Assembly (NCBI RefSeq): GCF_030817415.1
Contig: NZ_JAUSZI010000002.1
Location: 7,750,001 to 7,814,000, forward strand
DNA from: Streptomyces umbrinus
GTDB taxonomy: Bacteria; Actinomycetota; Actinomycetes; Streptomycetales; Streptomycetaceae
Length of the DNA stretch: 64,000 nucleotides
Direction: 5' to 3'
Shown here: positions 55,964 to 64,000 of the stretch, piece after piece
How positions within the stretch are numbered: the first letter of the stretch is position 1
How the letters are laid out: each line of letters begins with the position of its first letter
Notes under the pieces: model-generated
The model's database searches: none
What the model was told of the DNA's origin: nothing
The model's input: the letters and a program-made list of their open reading frames with translations, nothing else
Position numbers and translations under genes: made by a program

Positions 55964-56008
55964 AGGCCCCGACCCTCCCCCCTGGGGAAGGGAGAGCGGC
56001 CGGGGCCT
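55964..56008 (-). terminator. Terminator after rpsT
   Basis: AGGCCCCG...CGGGGCCT with an inner CTCCC/GGGAG pair forms an imperfect stem between the convergent holA and rpsT genes. It is about 120 bases beyond the rpsT stop. Confidence 0.7.
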
Positions 56009-56130
56009 CGGATTGTGCGGGGGACTCGTACCCGCGTGGCGAACGCAGATCGCGTACGAGTCGGGGTGCCGGTCGGGAGCGGATGAGAGAGGGCCCGCTC
56101 AGGTCCTTCCGGCGGTTAAATCAAGTGAGT

Positions 56131-56397
56131 TCAGCCCTTGAGGGTGGAGACCTTGGAAGCAAGCGCCGACTTCTTGTTGGCGGCCTGGTTCTTGTGGATG
56201 ACGCCCTTCGAGACAGCCTTGTCCAGCTTGCGCGAAGCCTCGCGCGCGGCCTCCGTGGCCTTCTCGACGTCACCCGCGGCAGCAGCCTCACGGGCCTTGC
56301 GGATCGCGGTCTTCAGCGAAGACTTGACGGCCTTGTTGCGCAGCCGAGCCTTCTCGTTGGTCTTGATCCGCTTGATCTGGGACTTGATGTTCGCCAC
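56131..56397 (-). CDS. rpsT: 30S ribosomal protein S20
   Basis: An 88-residue, lysine/arginine/alanine-rich small-subunit protein that binds 16S r[23 protein letters not shown] at the N-terminus and the ending [20 protein letters not shown], followed by ALASKVSTL, are diagnostic. A GAGAAGG site precedes the ATG on the minus strand. It is transcribed alone and away from lepA, with which it shares a ~250-base promoter region. Confidence 0.97.
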   Translation of the reverse strand: MANIKSQIKRIKTNEKARLRNKAVKSSLKTAIRKAREAAAAGDVEKATEAAREASRKLDKAVSKGVIHKNQAANKKSALASKVSTLKG

Positions 56398-56653
56398 GAA
56401 TGAGCCTTCTCAGGTTCTGGCACGCGAGAAACGAGAATCGGGAAACGGAAATACGCCTCACGCGCTCGCCTCATGCACCGTTTGGTTTCTTGAGGATGTG
56501 CCTCCTGCAGAGAGGGCATGAGACACAGCTGTTCAGGCTACCAGTCACCGTACGAGTGGCCCAAACCGGTCGCACGCCCCCGCCCGTGGGACCATGGAGC
56601 CTACGTATCGATCCGACCCGAGGCGACAGGCGCCTCAAGAGACAGGACCCTGC

Positions 56654-58522
56654 GTGCCCGCGATCCCTAACAATGTGCCCGAGCCGAGCCGCACCGCCCC
56701 GGCTCTGATCCGCAATTTCTGCATCATCGCGCACATCGACCACGGCAAGTCCACGCTCGCCGACCGGATGCTCCAGCTGACCGGGGTGGTCGAGCAGCGG
56801 CAGATGCGCGCTCAGTACCTCGACCGGATGGACATCGAGCGCGAGCGCGGCATCACGATCAAGTCCCAGGCGGTGCGACTGCCCTGGGCCCCGACCGACG
56901 ACCCGGGCAACACCCACATCCTCAACATGATCGACACCCCCGGGCACGTGGACTTCACGTATGAGGTGTCCCGGTCGCTCGCCGCCTGCGAGGGGACCGT
57001 CCTCCTCGTGGACGCCGCTCAGGGCATCGAGGCGCAGACTCTCGCCAACCTCTACCTGGCGATGGAGAACGACCTCAAGATCATCCCTGTACTGAACAAG
57101 ATCGACCTGCCGGCCGCCCAGCCGGAGAAGTTCTCCGAGGAGCTCGCCAACCTCATCGGCTGCCAGCCCGAGGACGTGCTCAGGGTCTCGGCGAAGACCG
57201 GCATCGGTGTGGACGCGCTCCTCGACCGGGTCGTCCGTGACGTCCCGGCCCCGGTCGGGGTCGCCGACGCCCCCGCCCGCGCGATGATCTTCGACTCGGT
57301 CTATGACTCGTACCGGGGCGTGGTCACGTACGTACGTGTCATCGACGGGCAGCTCAACAAGCGCGAGCGCATCAAGATGATGTCGACCGGCGCCACCCAC
57401 GAGCTTCTGGAGATCGGCGTCTCGTCCCCCGAGATGACGCCGGCCGACGGCATCGGCGTCGGCGAGGTGGGCTACATCATCACCGGCGTGAAGGACGTCC
57501 GTCAGTCCAAGGTCGGTGACACGATCACCAGCAAGGACAAGGGCGCCACCGAGGCCCTCGGCGGGTACAAGGACCCGAAGCCGATGGTCTTCTCCGGTCT
57601 GTATCCGCTGGACGGTTCCGACTACCCCGACCTGCGCGAGGCGCTGGACAAGCTCCAGCTCAACGACGCCGCCCTGGTCTACGAGCCGGAGACCTCCGCG
57701 GCCCTCGGCTTCGGCTTCCGCGTCGGCTTCCTCGGCCTGCTGCACCTCGACGTCATCCGTGAGCGCCTGGAGCGCGAGTTCAACCTCGAACTCATCGCCA
57801 CCGCTCCCAACGTGGTCTACCGCGTGATCATGGAGGACGGGAAGGAGCACACGGTCACCAACCCGAGCGAGTTCCCCGAGGGCAAGATCGACAAGGTCTT
57901 CGAGCCGGTCGTCCGGGCCACGATCCTCGCTCCCAGCGAGTTCATCGGCTCGATCATGGAGCTCTGCCAGACCCGCCGCGGCACCCTCCTCGGTATGGAC
58001 TATCTGTCGGAGGACCGCGTCGAGATCCGCTACACGCTCCCCCTCGCCGAGATCGTCTTCGACTTCTTCGACAATCTGAAGTCCAAGACCCGCGGGTACG
58101 CCTCCCTGGACTACGAGCCCACCGGCGAGCAGGACGCCTCGCTGGTGAAGGTCGACATCCTCCTCCACGGCGACCGCGTCGACGCCTTCTCCGCCGTCAC
58201 GCACAAGGACGCGGCCTACGCGTACGGAGTACGGCTCGTCGCAAAGCTGCGCGAGCTCATCCCGCGCCAGGCCTTCGAGATTCCCATCCAGGCGGCCATC
58301 GGGTCCCGGGTCATCGCCCGCGAGACCATCCGCGCCATCCGGAAGGACGTCCTCGCCAAGTGCTACGGCGGTGACATCTCCCGTAAGCGGAAGCTGCTGG
58401 AGAAGCAGAAGGAAGGCAAGAAGCGGATGAAGATGGTGGGCTCTGTGGAGGTTCCGCAAGAGGCCTTCATCGCCGTTCTGTCCAGCGACGACGCCGCCGG
58501 CTCGGGCAAGGGCAAGAAGTAG
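56654..58522 (+). CDS. lepA: Elongation factor 4 (LepA)
   Basis: A 622-residue translational GTPase that back-translocates stalled ribosomes. The G domain has [14 protein letters not shown], the DTPGH region and NKID. Domains IV and the EF4-specific C-terminal domain ([17 protein letters not shown], then [19 protein letters not shown]) are complete. The GTG at 56654 gives the conserved start [20 protein letters not shown]; the upstream ATG at 56594 would add an unsupported extension. Expression is divergent from rpsT. Confidence 0.96.
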   Translation: MPAIPNNVPEPSRTAPALIRNFCIIAHIDHGKSTLADRMLQLTGVVEQRQMRAQYLDRMDIERERGITIKSQAVRLPWAPTDDPGNTHILNMIDTPGHVDFTYEVSRSLAACEGTVLLVDAAQGIEAQTLANLYLAMENDLKIIPVLNKIDLPAAQPEKFSEELANLIGCQPEDVLRVSAKTGIGVDALLDRVVRDVPAPVGVADAPARAMIFDSVYDSYRGVVTYVRVIDGQLNKRERIKMMSTGATHELLEIGVSSPEMTPADGIGVGEVGYIITGVKDVRQSKVGDTITSKDKGATEALGGYKDPKPMVFSGLYPLDGSDYPDLREALDKLQLNDAALVYEPETSAALGFGFRVGFLGLLHLDVIRERLEREFNLELIATAPNVVYRVIMEDGKEHTVTNPSEFPEGKIDKVFEPVVRATILAPSEFIGSIMELCQTRRGTLLGMDYLSEDRVEIRYTLPLAEIVFDFFDNLKSKTRGYASLDYEPTGEQDASLVKVDILLHGDRVDAFSAVTHKDAAYAYGVRLVAKLRELIPRQAFEIPIQAAIGSRVIARETIRAIRKDVLAKCYGGDISRKRKLLEKQKEGKKRMKMVGSVEVPQEAFIAVLSSDDAAGSGKGKK

Positions 58523-58557
58523 CCGTCGGCCCGGTCGTCGGACGGCCGCGGAATCAC

Positions 58558-58587
58558 GGGCCCGTCGCGCTTTCGCGCGACGGGCCC
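58558..58587 (+). terminator. Terminator after lepA
   Basis: GGGCCCGTCGCGC and GCGCGACGGGCCC form a perfect 13-base stem with a TTTC loop 35 bases after the lepA stop. Confidence 0.92.
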
Positions 58588-58830
58588 GCCGCGTCCACGG
58601 ACTGCCGCGTTCCGCCCACGCTCTGTAGGAAGTGACAGCACGCCGCCCCTTACGCACCGGGCGGACGGGCTTTACTCTGATCACCACTCGCTGGTTACTC
58701 GTGAGTTAAACAACGAGTGCGTCGAGCCAGTCGCCAGTGAGTCACCAGCATCAATCTGCCCCTGAGCCAACTGTCAGAGCCAACCGCAATCAGCCAGCCA
58801 CACGCACTGTCGCGGGCCCCGGAGGATGTC

Positions 58831-60705
58831 GTGAGCGACACACAGACCCTGATCGAGAACCGTCCGCCGTCCGTGGCGGCCCTCTTCCTGGAGCGCGTGG
58901 CGGCGACGCCGGACGCGGAGGCGTACCGCTACCCGGTGCCGTCGGCCTCAAGCGAGGGCCCGGACGACTGGAAGTCCCTGAGCTGGACGCAGGCGGCCGA
59001 CCGGGTCTACGCGATCGCGGCCGGTCTGATCGAGCTGGGTGTGCAGCCGGAGCAGCGCGTCGCGCTCGCCTCCTCGACCCGCGTCGAGTGGATCCTCGCC
59101 GACCTCGGCATCATGTGCGCGGGCGCGGCGACGACCACCGTCTACCCGCAGACGAACGCCGAGGAGTCGGCCTTCATCCTGGCCGACTCCGAGAGCAAGG
59201 TGCTGATCGCGGAGGACGCGGCGCAGCTCGCCAAGGCCCGGGACAAGCGCGGTGACCTGCCCGAGCTGACCCATGTCGTCGTGATCGACCCGGTCGGCGT
59301 GGAGTCCAGCGAGTGGGTCCTCACCCTCGCCGAGCTGGAGACCCGCGGCGCCGCGTACCTGGAGAAGAACCCCGACCTGGTCAAGGAGAAGGTCGGGGCA
59401 ATCACCAAGGAGCAGCTGGCCACCCTCATCTACACCTCCGGCACCACGGGCCGCCCCAAGGGTGTCCGGCTGCCGCACGACAACTGGTCGTACATGGCGA
59501 AGGCCATCGCCGCGACCGGTCTGGTCGGCCAGGAGGACGTCCAGTACCTGTGGCTGCCGCTCGCGCACGTCTTCGGCAAGGTGCTCACGTCCGGCCAGAT
59601 CGAGGTCGGGCACGTCACCGCCGTCGACGGCCGTGTCGACAAGATCATCGAGAATCTGCCGGTCGTGCAGCCGACGTACATGGCGGCCGTCCCGCGGATC
59701 TTCGAGAAGGTCTACAACGGGGTCGCCGCGAAGGCCCGTGCCGGCGGCGGTGCCAAGTACAAGATCTTCCAGTGGGCGGCCGGTGTCTCCCGCGAGTACG
59801 CGAAGGCCACGCAGGACAACTTCCGCCGTACCGGCACCGCCTCCGCGCCCTTCGGCCTCTCGGCCAAGCACAAGGTCGCCGACGCGCTCGTCTACGCCAA
59901 GATCCGTGAGGCCTTCGGCGGCAACCTGCGCGCCTGTGTCTCCGGGTCGGCGGCCCTCGCGCCCGAGATCGGCTTCTTCTTCGCGGGCGCCGGCATCCAC
60001 ATCCTGGAGGGGTACGGGCTCACGGAGTCGTCCGCGGCCTCCTTCGTGAACCCTGGCGAGGCGTACCGCACCGGCACGGTCGGCAAGCCGCTGCCCGGCA
60101 CCGAGGTGCGCATCGCGGACGACGGCGAGATCCTGCTGCGCGGCCCCGGCATCATGGAGGGCTACCACGGGCTGCCCGAGAAGACGGCCGAGGTGCTGGA
60201 GTCCGACGGCTGGTTCCACACCGGCGACATCGGCGAGCTGTCCCCCGACGGCTATCTGCGCATCACGGACCGCAAGAAGGACCTCATCAAGACCTCGGGC
60301 GGCAAGTACATCGCGCCCGCCGAGGTCGAGGGCCAGTTCAAGGCCGTCTGCCCCTACGTCTCCAACATCCTCGTGCACGGCGCCGACCGGAACTTCTGCA
60401 CCGCGCTCATCTCCCTCGACGAGCCGTCGATCCTCGGCTGGGCCGCGGACAACGGCCTGTCGGGCAAGTCGTACGCCGAGGTCGTCGCCGCCCCCGCGAC
60501 GGTCGAGCTCATCGACGGCTACGTCAAGACGCTCAACGAGGGCCTCCAGCGCTGGCAGACCATCAAGAAGTTCAAGCTCCTCCCGCGCGACCTCGACATC
60601 GAACACGGCGAACTGACGCCCAGCCTGAAGCTGAAGCGCCCGGTCGTCGAGCGGGAGTACAAGCACCTGATCGACGAGATGTACGCCGGGTCGCGCGAGG
60701 TCTAG
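58831..60705 (+). CDS. AMP-dependent long-chain acyl-CoA ligase (FadD15-like)
   Basis: A 624-residue adenylate-forming enzyme that activates fatty acids with ATP and CoA. The adenylation motif TLIYTSGTTGRPKGV and the GYGLTESSAASFVNPGEAYR region are intact, with the hinge GYLRITDRKKDLIKTSGGK and the final conserved lysine (TPSLKLKRPVVE). A GTG at 58831 has GGAGG nine bases ahead. The protein ends HLIDEMYAGSREV; that 3' end is copied three more times downstream in a 113-bp tandem array. Confidence 0.95.
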   Translation: MSDTQTLIENRPPSVAALFLERVAATPDAEAYRYPVPSASSEGPDDWKSLSWTQAADRVYAIAAGLIELGVQPEQRVALASSTRVEWILADLGIMCAGAATTTVYPQTNAEESAFILADSESKVLIAEDAAQLAKARDKRGDLPELTHVVVIDPVGVESSEWVLTLAELETRGAAYLEKNPDLVKEKVGAITKEQLATLIYTSGTTGRPKGVRLPHDNWSYMAKAIAATGLVGQEDVQYLWLPLAHVFGKVLTSGQIEVGHVTAVDGRVDKIIENLPVVQPTYMAAVPRIFEKVYNGVAAKARAGGGAKYKIFQWAAGVSREYAKATQDNFRRTGTASAPFGLSAKHKVADALVYAKIREAFGGNLRACVSGSAALAPEIGFFFAGAGIHILEGYGLTESSAASFVNPGEAYRTGTVGKPLPGTEVRIADDGEILLRGPGIMEGYHGLPEKTAEVLESDGWFHTGDIGELSPDGYLRITDRKKDLIKTSGGKYIAPAEVEGQFKAVCPYVSNILVHGADRNFCTALISLDEPSILGWAADNGLSGKSYAEVVAAPATVELIDGYVKTLNEGLQRWQTIKKFKLLPRDLDIEHGELTPSLKLKRPVVEREYKHLIDEMYAGSREV

Positions 60706-61090
60706 CCGTCGGGTTGGAGGGCGGTCGTGGCCCGGCTGGGGGTGCGGGGGTCGTCCCCCGCGGTGATGCAGCCGAGCACTTGATCGATGAGATGTATGCC
60801 GGGTCGCGCGAGGTCTAGCCGTCGGGTTGGAGGGCGGTCGTGGCCCGGCTGGGGGTGCGGGGGTCGTCCCCCGCGGTGATGCAGCCGAGCACTTGATCGA
60901 TGAGATGTATGCCGGGTCGCGCGAGGCCTGGCCGTCGGGCTTGAGGGCGGTCGTGGCCCGGCTGGGGGTGCGGGGGTCGTCCCCCGCGGTGATGCAGTCA
61001 AGCACTTGATCGACGAGATGTACGCCGGGTCGCGCGAGGCCTAGCCGTCGGGCTCGAGGGCGCCCCTGGCCCGGCTGGGGGTGCGCGTGT
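60664..61090 (+). repeat. 113-bp tandem array duplicating the ligase 3' end
   Basis: Units start at 60664, 60777, 60890 and 61003, each exactly 113 bases apart; the fourth is partly diverged after ~61055. Each unit holds the last codons of the ligase with the reading HLIDEMYAGSRE(V/A) followed by a stop or TGG, and then a GGGGGTGCGGGGGTCGT hairpin region. Differences are mainly T/C changes at third positions (GAT/GAC, TAT/TAC). The period is not a multiple of three, so the copies are in different frames and are not a continuous gene. Confidence 0.97.
60744..60761. terminator. Hairpin repeated in each array unit
   Basis: GCGGGGG and CCCCCGC form a seven-base perfect stem with a TCGT loop. The same hairpin recurs 113 bases later in units 2 and 3 (around 60857 and 60970), so the ligase gene ends in a series of terminator-like hairpins. 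Confidence 0.7.
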
Positions 61091-61153
61091 TGGTTCGTCT
61101 GCGGGTTCGTTGTGGCTGGTCGCGCCCCGCGGCGGAGCCGCACGACGACACAG

Positions 61154-61180
61154 CCCCGCGCCCCTTACAGGGGCGCGGGG
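61154..61180. terminator. Terminator for the response regulator
   Basis: CCCCGCGCCCCT and AGGGGCGCGGGG form a perfect 12-base stem with a three-base loop, just beyond the response regulator stop. It resembles the dispersed element at 22271-22372. Confidence 0.8.
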
Positions 61181-61185
61181 AAGGG

Positions 61186-61770
61186 TCACAGAGCCCGCCC
61201 CTTTCGCATTTCGCGCAGCAGGTCCTCCATGTGGCGTATGTGGTGGCGGAGTTCGAGGACGTCCTTGAGGCCGCTGGTCGCCATGTGGGTCTCGATCGCG
61301 CGCAGGCGGTCGGCGAGTTCGTCGAACTGTGCCTGCTCGCGGGCGAGCATCCGCTCCAACTGCCGGTTCTTGCGGTGCAGATCGAGGAAAACGGTCACCT
61401 TGGCACGCAGCACCCAGGGGTCGAACGGCTTGGTGAGATAGTCGGCGGCTCCGGTCGCGTACCCGCGGAACGCGTAGCCCGCGTCGGAGTCCGTGCCGGT
61501 CAGGAAGATGATCGGTACGTCCTTGGTCTGGTCGAGCCGCTTGATGTTCGCGGCCGTCTCGAAGCCGTCCATGCCCGGCATCCGGATGTCGAGCAGGACG
61601 ACGGCGAACCGCTGCCGCAGCAGCGCCTTCATCGCCTCCTCGCCCGAACGGGCGCGTACGAGCGGTTCGTTGAGGGACCCCAGGACGGCCTCCAGCGCGA
61701 TCAGGTTGTCCTCCATGTCGTCCACGAGGAGGATGCTGGCGCGCTCGTCGGTCGATGCCTCAGTGCTCAT
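61186..61770 (-). CDS. Response regulator receiver protein
   Basis: A 194-residue protein: a CheY-like receiver domain at the N-terminus (ASILLVDDMEDNLIAL, the phospho-acceptor aspartate in VVLLDIRMPGMDGFE, the switch threonine in IIFLTGTDSDAG and the lysine in YLTKPFDPWVLRAKV) followed by a coiled-coil helix (NRQLERMLAREQAQFDELAD). There is no DNA-binding domain, so it acts through protein contacts. The hybrid kinase gene lies 18 bases upstream on the same strand, so the two are co-expressed and probably form a phosphorelay. Confidence 0.92.
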   Translation of the reverse strand: MSTEASTDERASILLVDDMEDNLIALEAVLGSLNEPLVRARSGEEAMKALLRQRFAVVLLDIRMPGMDGFETAANIKRLDQTKDVPIIFLTGTDSDAGYAFRGYATGAADYLTKPFDPWVLRAKVTVFLDLHRKNRQLERMLAREQAQFDELADRLRAIETHMATSGLKDVLELRHHIRHMEDLLREMRKGRAL

Positions 61771-61788
61771 GGTGATTGACTGCCTGCC

Positions 61789-64000
61789 TCACTGGTTCGC
61801 CGGCGGGACGGTGGGCTCCTCCGATGCGACGGATTCGGGCGCACCGGAACCGAGGGGTTCCGCCGCGCCGGTCGCGACGGAGAGGCCCTGCTCCTCGGCA
61901 TCCGTGCTCTCGGGGTCCAGGAGCGCACAGACGACGGTCAGCAGCTGATCGACGTCCACCGGCTTGGGTACGTAGTCGTTCGCACCGCGCGCGATGGACT
62001 TCTCGCGGTCGCCCGGCATCGCCTTGGCGGTGAGGGCGACGATGGGGAGTCCGGCCCAGCGCGGGGTGCGGCGGATGGCGGAGATGGTCTCGTAGCCGTC
62101 CATCTCCGGCATCATGATGTCCATCAGTACGAGCTGGACGTCGGGGTTGCGCTCCAGTGTCTCGATGCCCTCGCGCCCGTTCTCCGCGTACAGGACGGGC
62201 ATCCCGACCCGGCCCAGTACATGGGTGAGCGCGAAGACGTTGCGGATGTCGTCGTCCACGATCAACACCCGTCGTCCTGGCAGGACTTGGCCTGCCCGCC
62301 CCGCCTTCCACGCCTCCAGTTTGGTGGGTGCCGGCCAGCCGTCGTCCTGGTCGTGGACGGTGTAGGGCTCGGAGGACAGCTGCTCGGGCATGGTCAGGGC
62401 CCGCTCCTCGGCGCCCGGCTCGGTCGCCGAGTGCCCGGGGCTGACGACCGGCACGTACAGCGTGAAGGTGGAACCCCTGCCGGGCATGCTCTCGGCGATG
62501 ATGCGGCCGCCCAGCAGGCCCGCGATCTCCCGGCTGATGGACAGGCCGAGGCCCGTGCCGCCGTACTTGCGGTTCGTCGTGCCGTCGGCCTGCTGGAACG
62601 CCTCGAAGATCACCGGGAGCTTCTCCGGGGCGATACCGATGCCGGTGTCGGAGACCGCGAAGGCGATCACATGGTCGCTCTTCTCGCGGGTGTAGCGGTG
62701 CTCGGTGTCCTTGACGCGGTTGACGCGCAGCTCGACCCGGCCCGTCGCGGTGAACTTGATCGCGTTGGAGAGCAGGTTGCGCAGGATCTGCTGGAGCCGC
62801 TGCTCGTCCGAGTACATCTCGCGCGGTACGTCCTCGCCGACCGACACCTCGAAGGCGAGCCCCCGGTCCAGCGTGAGCGGCCGGAACGTGGCGTGCACAT
62901 AGTCGAGCAGCTTGATCAGCGGAAGCTTCTTCGGGCGTACGTCCATCCGGCCGGCCTCGATCTTCGACAGGTCGAGGATGTCGTTGATCAGCTGGAGGAG
63001 GTCGGAGCCCGAGCGGTGGATCGTCGTCGCGAACTGCACCTCCTGGTCCGAGAGATGACCGTCCGGGTTGTCGGAGAGCAGCCTGGCCAGGATCAGCAGC
63101 GAGTTGAGGGGCGTCCTCAGCTCGTGCGACATGTTCGCCAGGAACTCCGACTTGTACTGGGAGCTGGTGGCCAACAGCGCCGCCTTCTCCTCCAGTTCGG
63201 CGTTGGAGCGCTGCAACTCGGCCTGCTGCGACTGCAGTTCGTCGGAGCGGTCCTGGAGCTGGACGGCCAGGCGCTGCGACTCGCCGAGCAGTGACTCCGT
63301 ACGGGAGTTGGCGATGATGGTGTTGATCGCGACGCCGATGGTGTTCACGAACTGGTCGAAGAACGCCAGGTGCACATCGGAGAAGCGGGAGAACGAGGCG
63401 AGCTCGATCACCCCCAGCAGCTTGTCCTCGAAGAGGATCGGGATGATGACGACGCTCGCGGGAGCCGCCTCCCCCAGACCGCTGTTGATCTTGATGTAGT
63501 CCGGCGGGGCCTCCTCCACCAGGATCCGCTTCTTCTCCCGCGCGGCCTGCCGTACGAGCCCGTGCACCGGCATGGTGCCCGTGTCGACGGTCGCGCCCTG
63601 CGCCGAGCCGTATCCCGCGATGAAGGCGAGCCCCTTGGCGGGCACGGCCGTGTGCAGCGAGGCGCCGTCCTCCTCCGGGTCGGCCAGGAAGAAGGCGCCG
63701 TACTGCGCGTTCACCAGCGGGGTCAGCTCGCGCAGGATCAGGTCGGCGACCTCCATCAGGTCCCGGTGGCCCTGCATGAGCGCGGCGAGACGGGCGAGGT
63801 TCGACTCCAGCCAGTCCTTCGCGCGGGTCGTCTCGCGGAGGTTGGCCACCATCAGGTTGATGTTGTCCTTCAGCTCGGCGACCTCGCCCTGCGTCTCCAC
63901 CGTGATCGAGCGGGACATGTCGCCCTGGGCCACCGCGGACGCCACCTCGGCGATCGCGCGGACCTGGGTGGTGAGGTTGGACGCCAGCTCGTTCACGTTC
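61789..64000 (-). CDS. Hybrid histidine kinase with HAMP, GAF, HisKA and receiver domains (5' end outside)
   Basis: At least 737 residues are in the window; the gene continues past base 64000. Order of domains: the end of a HAMP repeat region (QVRAIAEVASAVAQGDMSRS), a GAF domain (~110-240 of the visible part), coiled coil (RLAVQLQDRSDELQSQQAEL), HisKA with the phospho-acceptor histidine in FLANMSHELRTPLNSL, HATPase_c with N, G1 and G2 boxes (NLLSNAIKFTA, DTGIGIAPEKL, GGTGLGLSISREI), and a C-terminal receiver with the aspartate in VQLVLMDIMMPEMDG. It resembles NahK/BarA-like actinobacterial kinases with many HAMP units; the sensory signal is unknown. The downstream response regulator is the probable partner. 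Confidence 0.93.
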   Translation of the reverse strand, partial: NVNELASNLTTQVRAIAEVASAVAQGDMSRSITVETQGEVAELKDNINLMVANLRETTRAKDWLESNLARLAALMQGHRDLMEVADLILRELTPLVNAQYGAFFLADPEEDGASLHTAVPAKGLAFIAGYGSAQGATVDTGTMPVHGLVRQAAREKKRILVEEAPPDYIKINSGLGEAAPASVVIIPILFEDKLLGVIELASFSRFSDVHLAFFDQFVNTIGVAINTIIANSRTESLLGESQRLAVQLQDRSDELQSQQAELQRSNAELEEKAALLATSSQYKSEFLANMSHELRTPLNSLLILARLLSDNPDGHLSDQEVQFATTIHRSGSDLLQLINDILDLSKIEAGRMDVRPKKLPLIKLLDYVHATFRPLTLDRGLAFEVSVGEDVPREMYSDEQRLQQILRNLLSNAIKFTATGRVELRVNRVKDTEHRYTREKSDHVIAFAVSDTGIGIAPEKLPVIFEAFQQADGTTNRKYGGTGLGLSISREIAGLLGGRIIAESMPGRGSTFTLYVPVVSPGHSATEPGAEERALTMPEQLSSEPYTVHDQDDGWPAPTKLEAWKAGRAGQVLPGRRVLIVDDDIRNVFALTHVLGRVGMPVLYAENGREGIETLERNPDVQLVLMDIMMPEMDGYETISAIRRTPRWAGLPIVALTAKAMPGDREKSIARGANDYVPKPVDVDQLLTVVCALLDPESTDAEEQGLSVATGAAEPLGSGAPESVASEEPTVPPANQ

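Larger units (their letters stand above)
55647..56130. other. Gap with dispersed Streptomyces repeats
   Basis: No gene in 480 bases. GCTCCGCCCCCAGGCCCCC at 55705-55723 also occurs near 22214. TCGTCCTCAAACGCCGGAC followed by A/G and GGCTG occurs twice in direct orientation (55741-55765 and 55832-55856). Confidence 0.85.

Noticed and set aside
60827..61009. Short open frames in the 113-bp array as a repeated mini-protein gene.
   Set aside because: The unit length is not a multiple of three, there is no ribosome site at each unit, and the shared residues are copies of the ligase tail.

Overview
The window is a high-GC chromosomal segment (third codon positions mostly G/C, frequent GTG starts) from an actinomycete, almost certainly a Streptomyces. 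The gene order PBP2-rodA, CYTH/CHAD, TIGR03960 radical SAM, TIGR03936, RNase E/G, rplU-rpmA-obg, proB-proA, nadD-LytR-rsfS-phosphatase, leuS, comEA-comEC, holA, rpsT, lepA is the familiar Streptomyces core arrangement. No prophage, CRISPR array, rRNA operon or biosynthetic cluster is visible. Naming rests on recognising families by reading; no database was searched.

Region 1 (1-5499): end of a cell-elongation operon (PBP2, RodA), a CYTH-CHAD polyphosphate-type protein, and a B12-binding/radical SAM protein. Region 2 (5500-12880): accessory insert between the radical SAM gene and its usual partner TIGR03936. It holds small unknown genes, a transposase remnant, an Ntn-hydrolase of the C45 type, a membrane protein, an Mrr-endonuclease/TerD fusion preceded by a possible leaderless mini-ORF, a GNAT acetyltransferase and a membrane protein with seven exact 11-residue tryptophan repeats. 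A decayed second copy of the 3' end of the radical SAM gene (7785-7885) marks one boundary of the insert. Region 3 (12884-22190): TIGR03936, a very large RNase E/G with repeated arginine-rich arms and a histone-H1-like tail, a secreted phospholipase-D-like protein, L21, L27 and Obg. Region 4 (22420-36064): a minus-strand CDP-glycerol glycerophosphotransferase, proB/proA, two related membrane proteins, an M48 protease with two tiny membrane proteins, nadD, a divergent LytR-type protein, rsfS and a histidine phosphatase.

Region 5 (36282-39774): two near-identical tRNA-Ala(GGC) genes bracket a divergent regulator/exporter pair and two small cysteine-containing proteins. Region 6 (39784-43231): a NuoF-like/ferredoxin flavoprotein and a haem-type membrane protein on the minus strand, then the leuS leader with a leucine leader peptide and an attenuator. 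Region 7 (43279-60705): leuS, degV, comEA, comEC (with two hexanucleotide repeat tracts), NAT, YceI, holA, rpsT, lepA and an acyl-CoA ligase. Region 8 (60664-64000): a four-copy, 113-bp tandem array that repeats the ligase 3' end plus a hairpin, followed by a minus-strand response regulator and a hybrid histidine kinase that runs off the window.

The strongest unusual signals are the two gene 3'-end duplications (radical SAM and ligase), the tryptophan-repeat protein, the endonuclease-TerD fusion with its mini-ORF, the leuS attenuator, and a recurring leaderless promoter layout (TANNNT box, 6-8 nt, start codon).
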